Source: Candidatus Zixiibacteriota bacterium (lineage in GTDB: Bacteria > Zixibacteria > MSB-5A5 > GN15 > FEB-12). From it: DNA of 64,000 bases. The notes under the pieces are model-generated. The model made no database searches. It was not told where the DNA came from and saw only the letters and a program-made list of their open reading frames with translations. The position numbers were made by a program, and so were the translations under genes. Every line of letters starts with the position of its first letter. Position 1 is the stretch's first letter. The stretch spans positions 1,499,972-1,563,971 of the forward strand of contig CP070674.1 in the NCBI GenBank assembly GCA_020351995.1, given 5' to 3'. Below are positions 1 to 11,893 of the stretch, in pieces.

Positions 1-389
1 TAGTATCCGCCCCGAAGCGCCCATTGCCAGGCCAATTCATCATATGAAGCAAAATCGCTCGACTGGTCGAAGGGCAAAAAAGTCACGGCTGCTAGCCGGA
101 GAAGTAAACCGACAGCAATCACGTAAACCAGGAATCGCCTGACATCGATGTGGCTCATCCAGCCGTCGATGCGAACGAGAAGCGAGGTCACCCGACTGTA
201 AAAGATGAGCACCAGGCCTAGCGGAGCCAGAGAGATAAGGCATAATTGGAGGGATAGCATCATGAACGGAGTAACATTGCCGTCCGGACTCAGAAACAGA
301 AAAAGTCCCGAGAAATCCGCGAACCACCCCAAAGCCAGGATACCGATGATTACAAACGCTATTCCAAATAAATTTCTTACATTGAGCAA
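1..389 (-). CDS. GT39/ArnT-like membrane glycosyltransferase, 5' part (runs off the left edge)
   Basis: About 129 residues are visible. Translation probably begins at a TTG at 387-389, since GGGAGG lies 6 bases upstream and a TAA in the same frame precedes it. The frame encodes hydrophobic segments near residues 5-25 and 40-60, a short charged loop, another segment near 85-105, then a loop with FDQSSDFASYDELAWQWAL. The acidic, tyrosine-containing loop after a transmembrane helix is typical of the first extracytoplasmic loop of GT39/PMT_2 enzymes, which move sugars from polyprenyl-phosphate carriers to lipids, proteins or polymers. A 151-codon open frame overlaps it in another register but has no membrane pattern. 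Substrate and full length cannot be judged. Confidence 0.7.
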   Translation of the reverse strand, partial: MLNVRNLFGIAFVIIGILALGWFADFSGLFLFLSPDGNVTPFMMLSLQLCLISLAPLGLVLIFYSRVTSLLVRIDGWMSHIDVRRFLVYVIAVGLLLRLAAVTFLPFDQSSDFASYDELAWQWALRGGY

Positions 390-430
390 CCATACCCTCC
401 CGTCTTACCGAGAGATTCTTTCGAAAAGTC

Positions 431-458
431 AATATACCATTGGGCAGCAGCATGTAAA
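431..458 (-). promoter_or_regulatory. Candidate sigma-70 promoter for the GT39 gene
   Basis: On the minus strand TTTACA (453-458) and TATATT (431-436) are separated by 16 bases. Transcription would begin near 424, about 35 bases before the TTG start. The stretch 390-570 holds nothing else recognisable. Confidence 0.45.
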
Positions 459-570
459 CTGCTTTTTTAAGACTGCCCATAATGAACAAAGGCACCTGGC
501 ATTAAGAAGCGGTAACGGTTATTCTTACAGGGAAATTTGGGTGCAGAGAGACACAGCCGCGAATCAACAG

Positions 571-1989
571 TCACTGACCCCCGCGCTGCTTAATCAACTC
601 TTTGTACGGTATGTGTAGTCCGCGCCTTTTCTCGTCCATATACTTCTTGGTGACCGCAACTACCGCTCCCGATAGCGCGATCAGCGCGATCAGGTTGGGT
701 ACCGCCATAAGGCCATTTGCAGTGTCAGCGTAGGCCCAGACGGCCTGAAGGTCGAAACGTGCGCCTAAAAGAGTGAAAATAACGTAACACCATTTGTAGG
801 GGAGCTTCGCCCGCCTGCCCAGAACGTATTCCACTCCTTTTTCGCCATAGTAAGACCAGGCTATTACGGTCGAAAAAGCAAAAAGCAATACGCCAATGAC
901 AACCATCCAAAGACCATAAAGCGGCAGGGTCTGGTTAAAAGACGTCATGGTTAGAACCGCGCCCGTCTCACCATTGGCCCACTGTCCGGTGGTTATAATA
1001 ACCAGCGCCGTCATGGTGCAGATGACAATGGTGTCAATGAACGGCCCGAGCATGGCCACTAATCCTTCACGCACGGGTTCTTCCACCTTGGCCGTCGAGT
1101 GCGCCATTGCCGCCGACCCCTGCCCGGCCTCATTGGAGAACAACCCTCTCCGGAGTCCCCATGTGAAGGTCATCCAGACAGTGGCTCCGCCGGCCGCGCC
1201 ACCCACGACCGAAGTGGGGTTGAAAGCATGATAAAAGATCAGCTTAAAGGCCGGTATAACTTCAGCGTAGTTGATCCCGATCACGACAAGAGCACTGGTC
1301 ACGTAAACAACCGACATGAAAGGCACCAGATACGAAGCTACGTGACCTATGCGTTTGATGCCGCCGATGAGAACCGTACCAGCAAGACCAGCAATCACAA
1401 GTCCGATTATCCACCTCACCATACCCTCGTGTTCAACCGGGATACTAAGGGCATCCAGCAGCGAGTGAGCGATGGTGTTTGACTGTACCATGTTCCCGGC
1501 CCCAAAAGCTGCCACAGCGGTACAGAAAGCGAACATCCAGGCAAGGGGTTTAAAGAACTTACCCATGCCCATTTCGATGTAATACATCGGCCCGCCGAGG
1601 ACATTGCCGTCCTTTTCAACCTTACGAAACTGGATAGCCAGGGTACATTCGGCATACTTGATGGCCATTCCGAAGGCAGCCGTTACCCACATCCAGAAAA
1701 TGGCTCCCGGCCCGCCCCAATAGATTGCTATGGCGACACCGGCAATGTTACCGATACCGATAGTAGCCGAAAGGGCCGCCGATAAAGCCTGGAAATGAGT
1801 CAATTGACCTTCGTGTGCCGGGTCGTCGTACTTTCCGGTAGCAATGCCGACGCCGTGCTTGAAGCCGCGAACCTGAACGAATATGGTGCGAAGAGTCAGA
1901 ATCAGCCCTGCGCCGAGAAGTATCAGGGCCATGGGCCAACCCCAGACAAAGTTCGATATGAGCGTAAGAATGTTATTAAGCTGGTCCAT
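571..1989 (-). CDS. Sodium/alanine symporter, AGCS family
   Basis: This predicted inner-membrane symporter has 472 residues, the usual size for the family, with about ten hydrophobic segments. The family hallmarks are visible: GNIAGVAIAIYWGGPGAIFW in the first third and SNEAGQGSAA in the second half. Known members import alanine or glycine with sodium or protons. The open frame continues upstream to 2097, but that extension is not membrane-like and runs into the region upstream of enolase. The ATG at 1987-1989 begins MDQLNNILTL, which resembles family N termini. Its ribosome-binding site is weak, and a second ATG at 2010 is possible. The gene is divergent from enolase. Confidence 0.9.
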   Translation of the reverse strand: MDQLNNILTLISNFVWGWPMALILLGAGLILTLRTIFVQVRGFKHGVGIATGKYDDPAHEGQLTHFQALSAALSATIGIGNIAGVAIAIYWGGPGAIFWMWVTAAFGMAIKYAECTLAIQFRKVEKDGNVLGGPMYYIEMGMGKFFKPLAWMFAFCTAVAAFGAGNMVQSNTIAHSLLDALSIPVEHEGMVRWIIGLVIAGLAGTVLIGGIKRIGHVASYLVPFMSVVYVTSALVVIGINYAEVIPAFKLIFYHAFNPTSVVGGAAGGATVWMTFTWGLRRGLFSNEAGQGSAAMAHSTAKVEEPVREGLVAMLGPFIDTIVICTMTALVIITTGQWANGETGAVLTMTSFNQTLPLYGLWMVVIGVLLFAFSTVIAWSYYGEKGVEYVLGRRAKLPYKWCYVIFTLLGARFDLQAVWAYADTANGLMAVPNLIALIALSGAVVAVTKKYMDEKRRGLHIPYKELIKQRGGQ

Positions 1990-2078
1990 TATTGCCCGGT
2001 AGATAACCATTCGCTGTGGGTGAAGCAAGCAAAAAATTCTTGATCCCGGTGCGTATCCAACGAGTTCAAAGTTAAATC

Positions 2079-2107
2079 TTGCACCGGCCGCCGGCATATC
2101 GTAATTT
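2079..2107 (+). promoter_or_regulatory. Candidate enolase promoter
   Basis: TTGCAC (2079-2084), a 17-base spacer and TAATTT (2102-2107) lie 43 bases before the enolase ATG. Confidence 0.4.
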
Positions 2108-2131
2108 TGCCCACAGTCGAAAACAAAATAG

Positions 2132-3445
<1,314 letters not shown>

Positions 3446-3748
3446 CCTTCGAGTATGCGCAACGATTTCAGAGCGCAAGCGGTTCACTGACGAAGCCTGC
3501 TCCGTTAAACAGAATCATTCCGGTCTATCCTGTCAAATCCGGAGGAGACAAATTGGTTGACAAATAGAAATTTTTTCGTTAGTTATTGTTGTTCGAGGAT
3601 AGCCCTATATTCCTAAAACACGTATCCGTCGTACCACATCTATGATCATGATCGTTTGTTCTATTCACGAGTTCCCACTGGAAATAACATTCAGTACGTC
3701 CAAGACCACAAGCACAAGTGCAGAACCTTTTAACCAACGGAGTGATGG
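3446..3748 (+). other. Intergenic region with promoter and long leader of the first subtilase
   Basis: No gene is apparent. The stretch holds the TTGACA-based promoter at 3557-3585 and a leader of about 150 bases. Shortly after the promoter it carries TTCGAGGATAGCCC, which resembles TTCGACAATAGCCC at the same place in the second subtilase leader (from 5091). This suggests the two promoter-leader regions descend from one. Confidence 0.5.
3557..3585 (+). promoter_or_regulatory. Candidate promoter of the first S8 lipoprotein
   Basis: TTGACA at 3557-3562 is a perfect -35 hexamer. The best -10 at 17 bases is TAGTTA (3580-3585); TATTGT (3584-3589) is an alternative with a longer spacer. Confidence 0.45.
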
Positions 3749-4939
3749 ATGAGAAAACCAATCCTACTCTCGATCGGGCTCATGGCAATGGCCGCTGTTT
3801 TTATGCTTGGCGGCTGTTCCCAGGATTCGTCTACCGCACCGGACACCTCACCGGCTGTGCTCAGCCAGAAGGCTACCACGTCGCCAGGAACTAAAGATGT
3901 CTTTATCGGCTTTTCCGGCGATCGGCCGGACGAGGCTCTCAGTGCCGTCGGTGGCGCTATCAAGCGGGAGTACAGGCACCTCCCGATCGTGTATGTCACA
4001 GTACCTGAAAACGCCATTGAAGGTCTGAGAAAGAATGCCAACATCAGATTTGTCGAGGAACCGGTACATCGGGAGTATCATGCTCAGACTCTTGACTGGG
4101 GTGTCGATCGTATTGACGCCGAATATGTACATGCCACCTCGGGTAATCGGGGCGCCGGCGTGAACGTCGCTGTTCTCGACACCGGCGGTGATATGGACCA
4201 CCCCGATCTTACCTGGGCCGGGGGCCACTCGGTTGTCAACTCAGACCCCAACTACTGGGAGGACAAGAACGGTCACGGCACCCACTGTTCGGGAATCGTT
4301 TCGGCCGACGATAATGACATCGGCGTAGTCGGTGTGGCACCCGAATGCAACATGTGGATGGTTCAGATCTCGACCAGAAAGTTCTTGATGATGGACGACA
4401 TCATCGCCGGGATAGACTACTGTTACGGGACGCATTTTGACGCTGACCCGAATAATGATATTCAAGTTATGTCAATGAGCTTTGGTGGCCCGGGATCATC
4501 AGCGGAAGAGCTGGCCCTTCAGGCCTGCTATGACATCGGCATTCTGCTGGTTACTTCGGCCGGCAACACCGGCGGCGCAGTCACCTCTCCTGCCGACTAT
4601 GAGTGCGTCATGGCTGTTTCGGCGATCGATGCCAATGACAATTTCTACACTTACTCCGCATATGGACCGGAGATCGAGATAACGGCTCCCGGTGTGAGAA
4701 TCTACTCCACCTACAAGATGGACCGATATCGCATCCTTACCGGTACTTCCATGGCCTGCCCGATGGTCGCCGGCGCGGCGGCATTGGTAATGTCGGACAA
4801 TCCCGGCTGGACTCATGAGCAGGTTCGCGCTCACCTCAAGGCGACCGCCGAGGATATCGGGCTTAGCACCTTCCAGCAGGGCTCTGGTCTGGTGGACTGT
4901 GAAAATGCCGTTCTCGGCACGACCAGCGGTGACAATTAG
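3749..4939 (+). CDS. Subtilisin-like (S8) serine peptidase, lipoprotein, copy 1
   Basis: A 396-residue envelope peptidase. Residues 1-22 form a lipoprotein signal ending in LGGC with Cys23 as the predicted lipidated residue; Ser and Gln follow, so no Asp-type inner-membrane retention signal is seen. Residues 50-105 resemble an I9-type propeptide. The catalytic triad is intact: Asp144 in VLDTGG, His176 in NGHGTHC and Ser334 in GTSMACP, with the oxyanion Asn273 in SAGN. There is no C-terminal anchor or secretion domain, so the lipid is the only visible attachment. The next gene is a paralogue with the same layout. Substrates are unknown. Confidence 0.95.
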   Translation: MRKPILLSIGLMAMAAVFMLGGCSQDSSTAPDTSPAVLSQKATTSPGTKDVFIGFSGDRPDEALSAVGGAIKREYRHLPIVYVTVPENAIEGLRKNANIRFVEEPVHREYHAQTLDWGVDRIDAEYVHATSGNRGAGVNVAVLDTGGDMDHPDLTWAGGHSVVNSDPNYWEDKNGHGTHCSGIVSADDNDIGVVGVAPECNMWMVQISTRKFLMMDDIIAGIDYCYGTHFDADPNNDIQVMSMSFGGPGSSAEELALQACYDIGILLVTSAGNTGGAVTSPADYECVMAVSAIDANDNFYTYSAYGPEIEITAPGVRIYSTYKMDRYRILTGTSMACPMVAGAAALVMSDNPGWTHEQVRAHLKATAEDIGLSTFQQGSGLVDCENAVLGTTSGDN

Positions 4940-4961
4940 TTAAACCAGTAACTCGATTCAT

Positions 4962-5002
4962 ATGGCACACATCTGACTGATTCAGATGTGTGCCATTTCT
5001 TT
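4962..5002 (+). terminator. Intrinsic terminator after S8 copy 1
   Basis: A perfect 15-base-pair stem (4962-4976 with 4982-4996), a 5-base loop and a following TTCTTT. Confidence 0.85.
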
Positions 5003-5063
5003 GGAGTCCAACAGCAGCACCATCGCATAGACGGCCAAAGAGCCCACCGCTGACGGTTATTCG

Positions 5064-5092
5064 TTGACAAGGGTGGTCATCACCACTATATT
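5064..5092 (+). promoter_or_regulatory. Promoter of the second S8 lipoprotein
   Basis: TTGACA (5064-5069), exactly 17 bases, then TATATT (5087-5092). With the terminator just upstream this shows the second peptidase is a separate transcription unit. The interval 4940-5267 contains only the terminator, this promoter and a leader of about 170 bases. Confidence 0.7.
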
Positions 5093-5267
5093 CGACAATA
5101 GCCCAAACGTACCTCGCATTTACAATAATGTCCTCTTGGACAACAGCTTAAGCAGCAACGGAGACGTCGTGCGTAACCGGAAGGGGAGTTAGCCTGTTTC
5201 GTGGTCAACGAGCCACCATATGGACGAGAAAAGTTCTCACAATGCACATAAACCGAAGGAGTTGTCA

Positions 5268-6452
5268 ATGAGCAAGAAACTTGTAACTTTGATACTGCTG
5301 CCGATTATCACCGCCCTGCTGGCTGGTGGTTGCTCTCAGGAAACGTCGACTTCACCTGATATGTCGACACTGGTAAGCCAGCGCCTGGCTGAAGCACCGA
5401 TCTTCAAAGAGGTTGCCATAGTCTATCGTGGTACCAGTCCGCGTGCGGCTCTGGAGGCCGCAGGTGCCACGATCACCGATGACTTTAATCACTTCCCGGT
5501 GATTGCAGCCTATGTACCGACTGATGTGATTGGAAAGCTGCGAAACAACCCTAATATAATCGCTGTCGAAGAAGACATTCCCCGTGAACTCTGCGCTCAA
5601 ATCGTCCCCTGGGGTGTCGATAGAATCGACGCGGATAAGGTTCATACAACGTTCGGCAACAGGGGTGCCGGCGTTAACGTTGCCATAATAGACACCGGGG
5701 GGGACATGGACCACCCCGACTTGAACTTCGCTGGCGGAGTGACCTTCTTCGGTCGGGATCGCACAGACTTCGACGATGAGTATGGTCACGGCACACACTG
5801 CGCCGGGATTGTCGGCGCAAAGGATAATGATCTCGGTGTGTTGGGTGTTGCTCCCGAATGCAATCTGTGGATGGTCAAAATTGCCAAGACGCGAAGAGTC
5901 AACCTCATGAAAATCGTCAAGGGTATAGAATGGTGTATCGAAACTCATTTCGATGGTGATCCGAATAACGATATCCAGATTATGTCCATGAGCTTCAGCG
6001 GCGGTTTTTCGGCAGCCGAATCTACGGCTGTTCATTCGGCCTGGGACGAGGGAATTCTGCCGATAGCCGCAGCAGGCAACTACGCTACGGCAGTCAGATA
6101 CCCGGCCGCTCTGGACAACTGTATGGCAATTTCAGGATCGACCATAACTGATGGCTGGTACACGTCGTCCTGTTACGGCGATGAAATAGAATTGATTGCC
6201 CCTGCCGTTTCAGTGTTGTCGACTGTCCCGGATGGCATATATTCTACTATGACAGGTACATCCATGGCGTGTCCTCACGTGGCAGGCACAGCCGCCCTCA
6301 TCTGGTCTGATAACCCGGCGTTCACGAACGAGGATGTCCGTAACAAACTCAACACTACCGCTGAGGATATCGGAATGATTGTTGAGCGGCAGGGCAATGG
6401 TCTTGTGGATGCCGAGAATGCCGTTCTGGGTACAACCAAAGGCGACGATTAA
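5268..6452 (+). CDS. Subtilisin-like (S8) serine peptidase, lipoprotein, copy 2
   Basis: A paralogue of the preceding gene, 394 residues. The frame opens at 5220, but the ATG at 5268 is the better start: AAGGAG lies 6 bases upstream and the signal peptide then begins at residue 1. The lipobox is AGGC with Cys22. Catalytic residues are Asp142, His174 and Ser332, with Asn271 as the oxyanion residue. The propeptide-like region covers about residues 45-105. Both copies share the HxxWGVDRIDAxxVH linker and a GLVDxENAVLGTT C terminus. The pair is much more diverged than the other duplicates in this window, so it is older. Confidence 0.95.
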   Translation: MSKKLVTLILLPIITALLAGGCSQETSTSPDMSTLVSQRLAEAPIFKEVAIVYRGTSPRAALEAAGATITDDFNHFPVIAAYVPTDVIGKLRNNPNIIAVEEDIPRELCAQIVPWGVDRIDADKVHTTFGNRGAGVNVAIIDTGGDMDHPDLNFAGGVTFFGRDRTDFDDEYGHGTHCAGIVGAKDNDLGVLGVAPECNLWMVKIAKTRRVNLMKIVKGIEWCIETHFDGDPNNDIQIMSMSFSGGFSAAESTAVHSAWDEGILPIAAAGNYATAVRYPAALDNCMAISGSTITDGWYTSSCYGDEIELIAPAVSVLSTVPDGIYSTMTGTSMACPHVAGTAALIWSDNPAFTNEDVRNKLNTTAEDIGMIVERQGNGLVDAENAVLGTTKGDD

Positions 6453-6481
6453 TAATTACTTGAGATGCCGCAACTTGGCAG

Positions 6482-6509
6482 CCGCCCCCCTGACGGGGGG
6501 CGGTTTTTT
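6482..6509 (+). terminator. Intrinsic terminator after S8 copy 2
   Basis: A 9-base-pair GC stem (CCGCCCCCC with GGGGGGCGG, 6482-6503), loop TGAC and six T residues. Confidence 0.93.
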
Positions 6510-6631
6510 CGTGGTATCGCCTCATCCCCGCAGGCGGAATCTGTGTAGAAGTCATTAACTATCAATAGCTTATCTTTTAAAAACTGTTTATGTGGGAAAC
6601 TTAAGAAATTTTCCCCTCGGCTTGAAACCCC

Positions 6632-6659
6632 TTGACAGCTAGCGCGTTTAACATATATT
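6632..6659 (+). promoter_or_regulatory. groESL promoter
   Basis: TTGACA (6632-6637), 16 bases, TATATT (6654-6659). The predicted start falls inside the CIRCE element that follows. The interval 6453-6757 is fully explained by the upstream terminator, this promoter, CIRCE and a leader. Confidence 0.75.
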
Positions 6660-6663
6660 CGTG

Positions 6664-6690
6664 TTAGCACTCACTTATGGTGAGTGCTAA
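6664..6690 (+). promoter_or_regulatory. CIRCE operator (HrcA binding site)
   Basis: TTAGCACTC, nine bases, GAGTGCTAA: a perfect match to the CIRCE inverted repeat. It lies at the transcription start of groESL, the position where HrcA represses chaperone genes until heat stress. No hrcA gene is in the window. Confidence 0.97.
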
Positions 6691-6757
6691 TAACGCAAGA
6701 AAGAGACAAACAAAGTATTAGAACGATTAACCCCCCCACAACACAGGAGGGATCAAA

Positions 6758-8714
<1,957 letters not shown>

Positions 8715-8747
8715 GACCTTTTCTTTGTACACATATATACCAGGAAG

Positions 8748-8772
8748 AACCCGGCCACAGGCCGGGTTTTTC
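8748..8772 (+). terminator. groESL terminator
   Basis: AACCCGGCC (8748-8756) pairs with GGCCGGGTT (8760-8768) across an ACA loop and runs into a T-rich tract. Confidence 0.92.
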
Positions 8773-8806
8773 TATGGGTATCATTCTCGATACCACCGTC
8801 AATTCG

Positions 8807-8835
8807 TTGACAACCCATATCGCTTTTGCTATAGT
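8807..8835 (+). promoter_or_regulatory. Promoter of the TPR sigma-54 activator gene
   Basis: TTGACA (8807-8812), 17 bases, TATAGT (8830-8835). This is a housekeeping-type promoter, so the activator gene itself is not sigma-54 dependent. Confidence 0.7.
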
Positions 8836-8853
8836 TTTTACTTACGGGCTGAA

Positions 8854-8874
8854 CCGGGGTGTACCTCACCCCGG
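8854..8874 (+). other. Strong hairpin in the leader of the sigma-54 activator
   Basis: CCGGGGTG (8854-8861) pairs perfectly with CACCCCGG (8867-8874) over a TACCT loop, inside the predicted 65-base leader and 35 bases before the ATG. CTTCTC follows rather than a T run, so it is an imperfect attenuator at best. Its function is unknown. Confidence 0.5.
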
Positions 8875-8908
8875 CTTCTCGCCGCAGCGCTTTTAACTGA
8901 GGCAATCC

Positions 8909-11077
8909 ATGAACAGATTGGCAGAGGCTGAAAAACTGCTCGGCATGAAGAAAAGTGCCGAGGCGTTGCAGGTTCTCCGGGCTATCGACACTTCACAGCT
9001 AAACACGAGAGACAGGAGCGTTCACGATATCCTCCTTGCTGAAGCCGGGATGTTGCTGAACGACTATTCTCTTGTTTCCGGGCTCGATTCAGCCATCGAG
9101 ACCTTTCGCTTTGATGCTGATACCGCCAAGTTCGCCAGGGCCAAGTACCTTCAGGGATGGCTGCTGCTGGTTCATGGTAAATACGCACAGGCTCAGGAGG
9201 TGCTTCTGGAGGCTCACTCCAATTACCTGCGCTGTCAGGAATTGGAGGGCGCCGCCCGAGCATTAAATCGTAGAGCGCAGGTTAGTCTGCGTCTTGGCGA
9301 TAGCGACGACGCGGTGGAACTGCTCCTGAGGAGTCGTGACATCTATCAGAGGCTCGGGAATCATCTGCAGCATGCCAACGTGTCAGCGAATCTGGCCTAT
9401 CTCTACTGCCTCACCGGGCGACTGAAAGATTCCCAGACGGAATACGGTTACAAGGAGTGTATCCTGCGGGAATATAGTCCGCGTTCCAAAATGAGTTACT
9501 GGCTCGGCATTTCTCTCGTTCACGCGCTCAAGGGTGATACTTCTACGGCCAGGGCACAACTCGACCAGTGTATCCCCCATCTTGACAAATACGCCTATGA
9601 AAAAGCTCTTTACCACGAATTTTCGGGATGGATTTCGTGTCTGGAAAATGACCTCGCAGCCGGTGAGGCGTCCTTATCCGAAAGCATTAGGCTCCACCGC
9701 GCTCCGGGTATTCCTATCGGGTCCGATAGTGTGAGACCAGAGCGATTATTGGCCCAAATCTATGCCGACAACGGTCGGTGGCGATTGGCGCAGAAGCATG
9801 GCGAACAGGTTTTTCAGTTGGCGTCGGCCTCCAACGACCGTGCGGAGATAGCCGGCTGCTACCGAATTTTTGCCCAGATAGACTACCATAAAAATAAACC
9901 TGACTCTGCCCGCACATGGTATGACCGGGCTCTTGATCTATATAGCCTGATCAAATACCGGTATGAGCTGGCAGTAACGCAGTTTCTCGCCGCCCAAACC
10001 AACCTTTACACCGAACCCGAGTGCGCGGTGATGTTGGCACGGTCGCGAGATTACTTTGCCTCGGAAGATATCCCATCTTACAAAAAGCGCGTCGATGAGG
10101 AGATCCGCAGACTGCGAAGAACTTCAGCCGTAACAGCAACGCCGCACACCGACCCCATCGATGCCGGAGGTCGCTCCATAGAGTGTCCCGATATCATTAC
10201 AAGATCTTCCAAGGTAACAGCCTTGCTTACCCTGGCCCGAAGGGTTGCGCCGAGTGAGATGAATGTTCTCGTGACCGGAGAGACCGGGACTGGCAAGGAC
10301 TTGATGGCAAAGTACATTCATTATCACAGCCGGCGAGCAGGCCGCTTCATTTCGGTCAACGCAGCCGCGGTCCCCGATTCGATGGTCGAATCGGAGTTGT
10401 TTGGATACGTAAAGGGGGCTTTCACGGGAGCCGACCGGGACAAGCCGGGATTATTCGAAGCCGCCGATGGCGGTACATTTTTTCTCGACGAGATTGCCGA
10501 TGCCTCCAGTGCCTTTCAGGCAAAGCTTCTCGAGGTTATCGAAAGTCGTTGCATCCGGCGCCTCGGCGATACCTCCGTGCGACCGGCTAACTTCAAACTC
10601 ATCGCCGCCACCAATCAGGTTCTGGATTCCCATATTCAACAGAACCGGTTCAGGGCCGATCTTTATCATCGGTTGAACGAATTTCTAATTCACCTGCCTC
10701 CACTTCGTGAGCGTCAGGAGGACTTTCTCCCGTTAACAGAGTATTTCCTGCGAACCTCCGGCCTTGATTCTCGCACTAACGGTAACCGCCGGCACATTGA
10801 AAATCTCAGTGATACCCTTTCCAGGCGCAACTGGCCCGGAAACATCCGCCAACTCCGCGCTGAAATCAACTACCTGGTGCTGGTGTCAGATCGCAATGTC
10901 AGGCGGATGGTAAAGGAGGCGGAGAAATTCGACCGCCACGCCGAGGATTACCGCAAGCTCACCAAAGCCATCGAAGACGCTGGAGGAAACCAGAGTCTGG
11001 CGGCCCGCAGATTGGGAATACCTGAAAGCACATTGCGGTATCGACTGGCAAAATACCGAAAAAAATCAAAAAAATGA
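8909..11077 (+). CDS. Sigma-54-dependent activator with N-terminal TPR region
   Basis: A 722-residue transcription factor. Residues 1 to about 390 are helical repeats of TPR type and replace the usual receiver or GAF sensor, so the input is probably a protein or small ligand rather than a phosphorelay; this is inference. The AAA+ domain (about 425-645) has Walker A GETGTGKD (457-464), an intact GAFTGA sigma-54 contact loop (503-508) and Walker B with Asp527-Glu528. The last 36 residues are a Fis-type helix-turn-helix (NQSLAARRLGIPESTLRYRL). It should therefore open sigma-54 promoters using ATP. It stands alone with its own promoter, so its targets are not evident. TPR-containing activators of this kind occur in deltaproteobacterial and FCB-like genomes. 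Confidence 0.93.
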   Translation: MNRLAEAEKLLGMKKSAEALQVLRAIDTSQLNTRDRSVHDILLAEAGMLLNDYSLVSGLDSAIETFRFDADTAKFARAKYLQGWLLLVHGKYAQAQEVLLEAHSNYLRCQELEGAARALNRRAQVSLRLGDSDDAVELLLRSRDIYQRLGNHLQHANVSANLAYLYCLTGRLKDSQTEYGYKECILREYSPRSKMSYWLGISLVHALKGDTSTARAQLDQCIPHLDKYAYEKALYHEFSGWISCLENDLAAGEASLSESIRLHRAPGIPIGSDSVRPERLLAQIYADNGRWRLAQKHGEQVFQLASASNDRAEIAGCYRIFAQIDYHKNKPDSARTWYDRALDLYSLIKYRYELAVTQFLAAQTNLYTEPECAVMLARSRDYFASEDIPSYKKRVDEEIRRLRRTSAVTATPHTDPIDAGGRSIECPDIITRSSKVTALLTLARRVAPSEMNVLVTGETGTGKDLMAKYIHYHSRRAGRFISVNAAAVPDSMVESELFGYVKGAFTGADRDKPGLFEAADGGTFFLDEIADASSAFQAKLLEVIESRCIRRLGDTSVRPANFKLIAATNQVLDSHIQQNRFRADLYHRLNEFLIHLPPLRERQEDFLPLTEYFLRTSGLDSRTNGNRRHIENLSDTLSRRNWPGNIRQLRAEINYLVLVSDRNVRRMVKEAEKFDRHAEDYRKLTKAIEDAGGNQSLAARRLGIPESTLRYRLAKYRKKSKK

Positions 11078-11287
11078 ACTGGTTCCAGAAAGCACCACCC
11101 CGTTACGCAAATAGTCGAATCGGTTTTCTGCGAGTTTGCGAATCGCGCCGCATATCGTGCGCTTAAATCTGTTGATTGCCAACGTGTTAACCGGCGTCCG
11201 GCGGTGACGCAGCTTATCCCGCAGGAAATTCAGATTCGACTCCCATTCCTTTCTCACTACACATTCCAGTACCGCGACTAACTTATT

Positions 11288-11310
11288 TAAAAACAGCGCC
11301 TTACGGCGCT
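11288..11310 (-). terminator. Minus-strand intrinsic terminator
   Basis: On the minus strand AGCGCC, loop GTAA and GGCGCT form a 6-base-pair stem followed by GTTTTT. It would end a leftward transcript coming from 11311-11900. Confidence 0.6.
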
Positions 11311-11490
11311 ACACTCAGATTCTCGACCCATGGCACGCCATTTGATAAGATGCCGGATGGTGTGAGGGGTTGGATAAAGTGGTAACTGGGGGAATGCTCG
11401 GCCGGGATTGGCCGGATGCGGTGAATCGTGAGGGTGAAACTGTTTTGCCGGTCAACCCGGCTGAGCCACCTCCTGACAGCCATTTGGCAA

Positions 11491-11868
11491 TTAAACGAAC
11501 GCTATCTGCTGTTCCCACAGCGGGAACGGAACCCCGGGGAATCTCAGATCGGCCAGTGGGCTAATCTGTGTTACGTCAATGTCCCAGCGATTGGGAAGGA
11601 GGTGAAAAAGACTAAAGAAGTTACCTGCTTTGGCATAGCTGGTCGTGATGGTGTTCCCATTCGCACTCAAGGTGATTGCAGGCAACGAACTAAACAACCC
11701 CGTCCGTGTAATGGCCATGAGTGCTATATTGGCCAGGGCCGCGCCTATGATCGGGATACCGGGTTGTATTAATGTTGGTACCTGAAGTGCTGTTGTGATG
11801 AATGCTTCTGCAAGGGCGGCTGCGTTTGGGAACCCTACGAGTACGTGTCCCTTGTTTAAGGGAATCAA
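11491..11868 (-). CDS. Uncertain hydrophobic small protein
   Basis: A 125-codon frame that opens with TTG and has no convincing ribosome-binding site. It is rich in Ala, Ile, Thr and Pro, with a hydrophobic stretch near residues 15-60 and no recognised domain. In favour: the minus-strand terminator at 11288-11310 is correctly placed for it. Against: the start is weak and a plus-strand frame overlaps it. It may not be a gene. Confidence 0.22.
   Translation of the reverse strand: MIPLNKGHVLVGFPNAAALAEAFITTALQVPTLIQPGIPIIGAALANIALMAITRTGLFSSLPAITLSANGNTITTSYAKAGNFFSLFHLLPNRWDIDVTQISPLADLRFPGVPFPLWEQQIAFV
11602..11772 (+). CDS. Uncertain small cysteine-containing peptide
   Basis: A 56-codon frame beginning GTG, inside a strong AAGGAGGTG sequence that sits too close to serve that start well. 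It contains four cysteines. After its TAA the same frame continues for 28 more codons, extremely cysteine-rich (CWYLKCCCDECFCKGGC), with no start of its own. The cysteines mirror Ala GCA codons of the opposite-strand frame, so at most one of the two is real. The plus-strand terminator at 11894-11924 would suit it. Confidence 0.15.
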   Translation: MKKTKEVTCFGIAGRDGVPIRTQGDCRQRTKQPRPCNGHECYIGQGRAYDRDTGLY

Positions 11869-11893
11869 TGGCCTTACCCTGATGCTTTGGTAG

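Noticed and set aside
40..495. 151-codon minus-strand open frame at the left edge
   Set aside because: The overlapping register encodes a coherent membrane protein with a GT39 loop and a good TTG start; this frame shows no such pattern.
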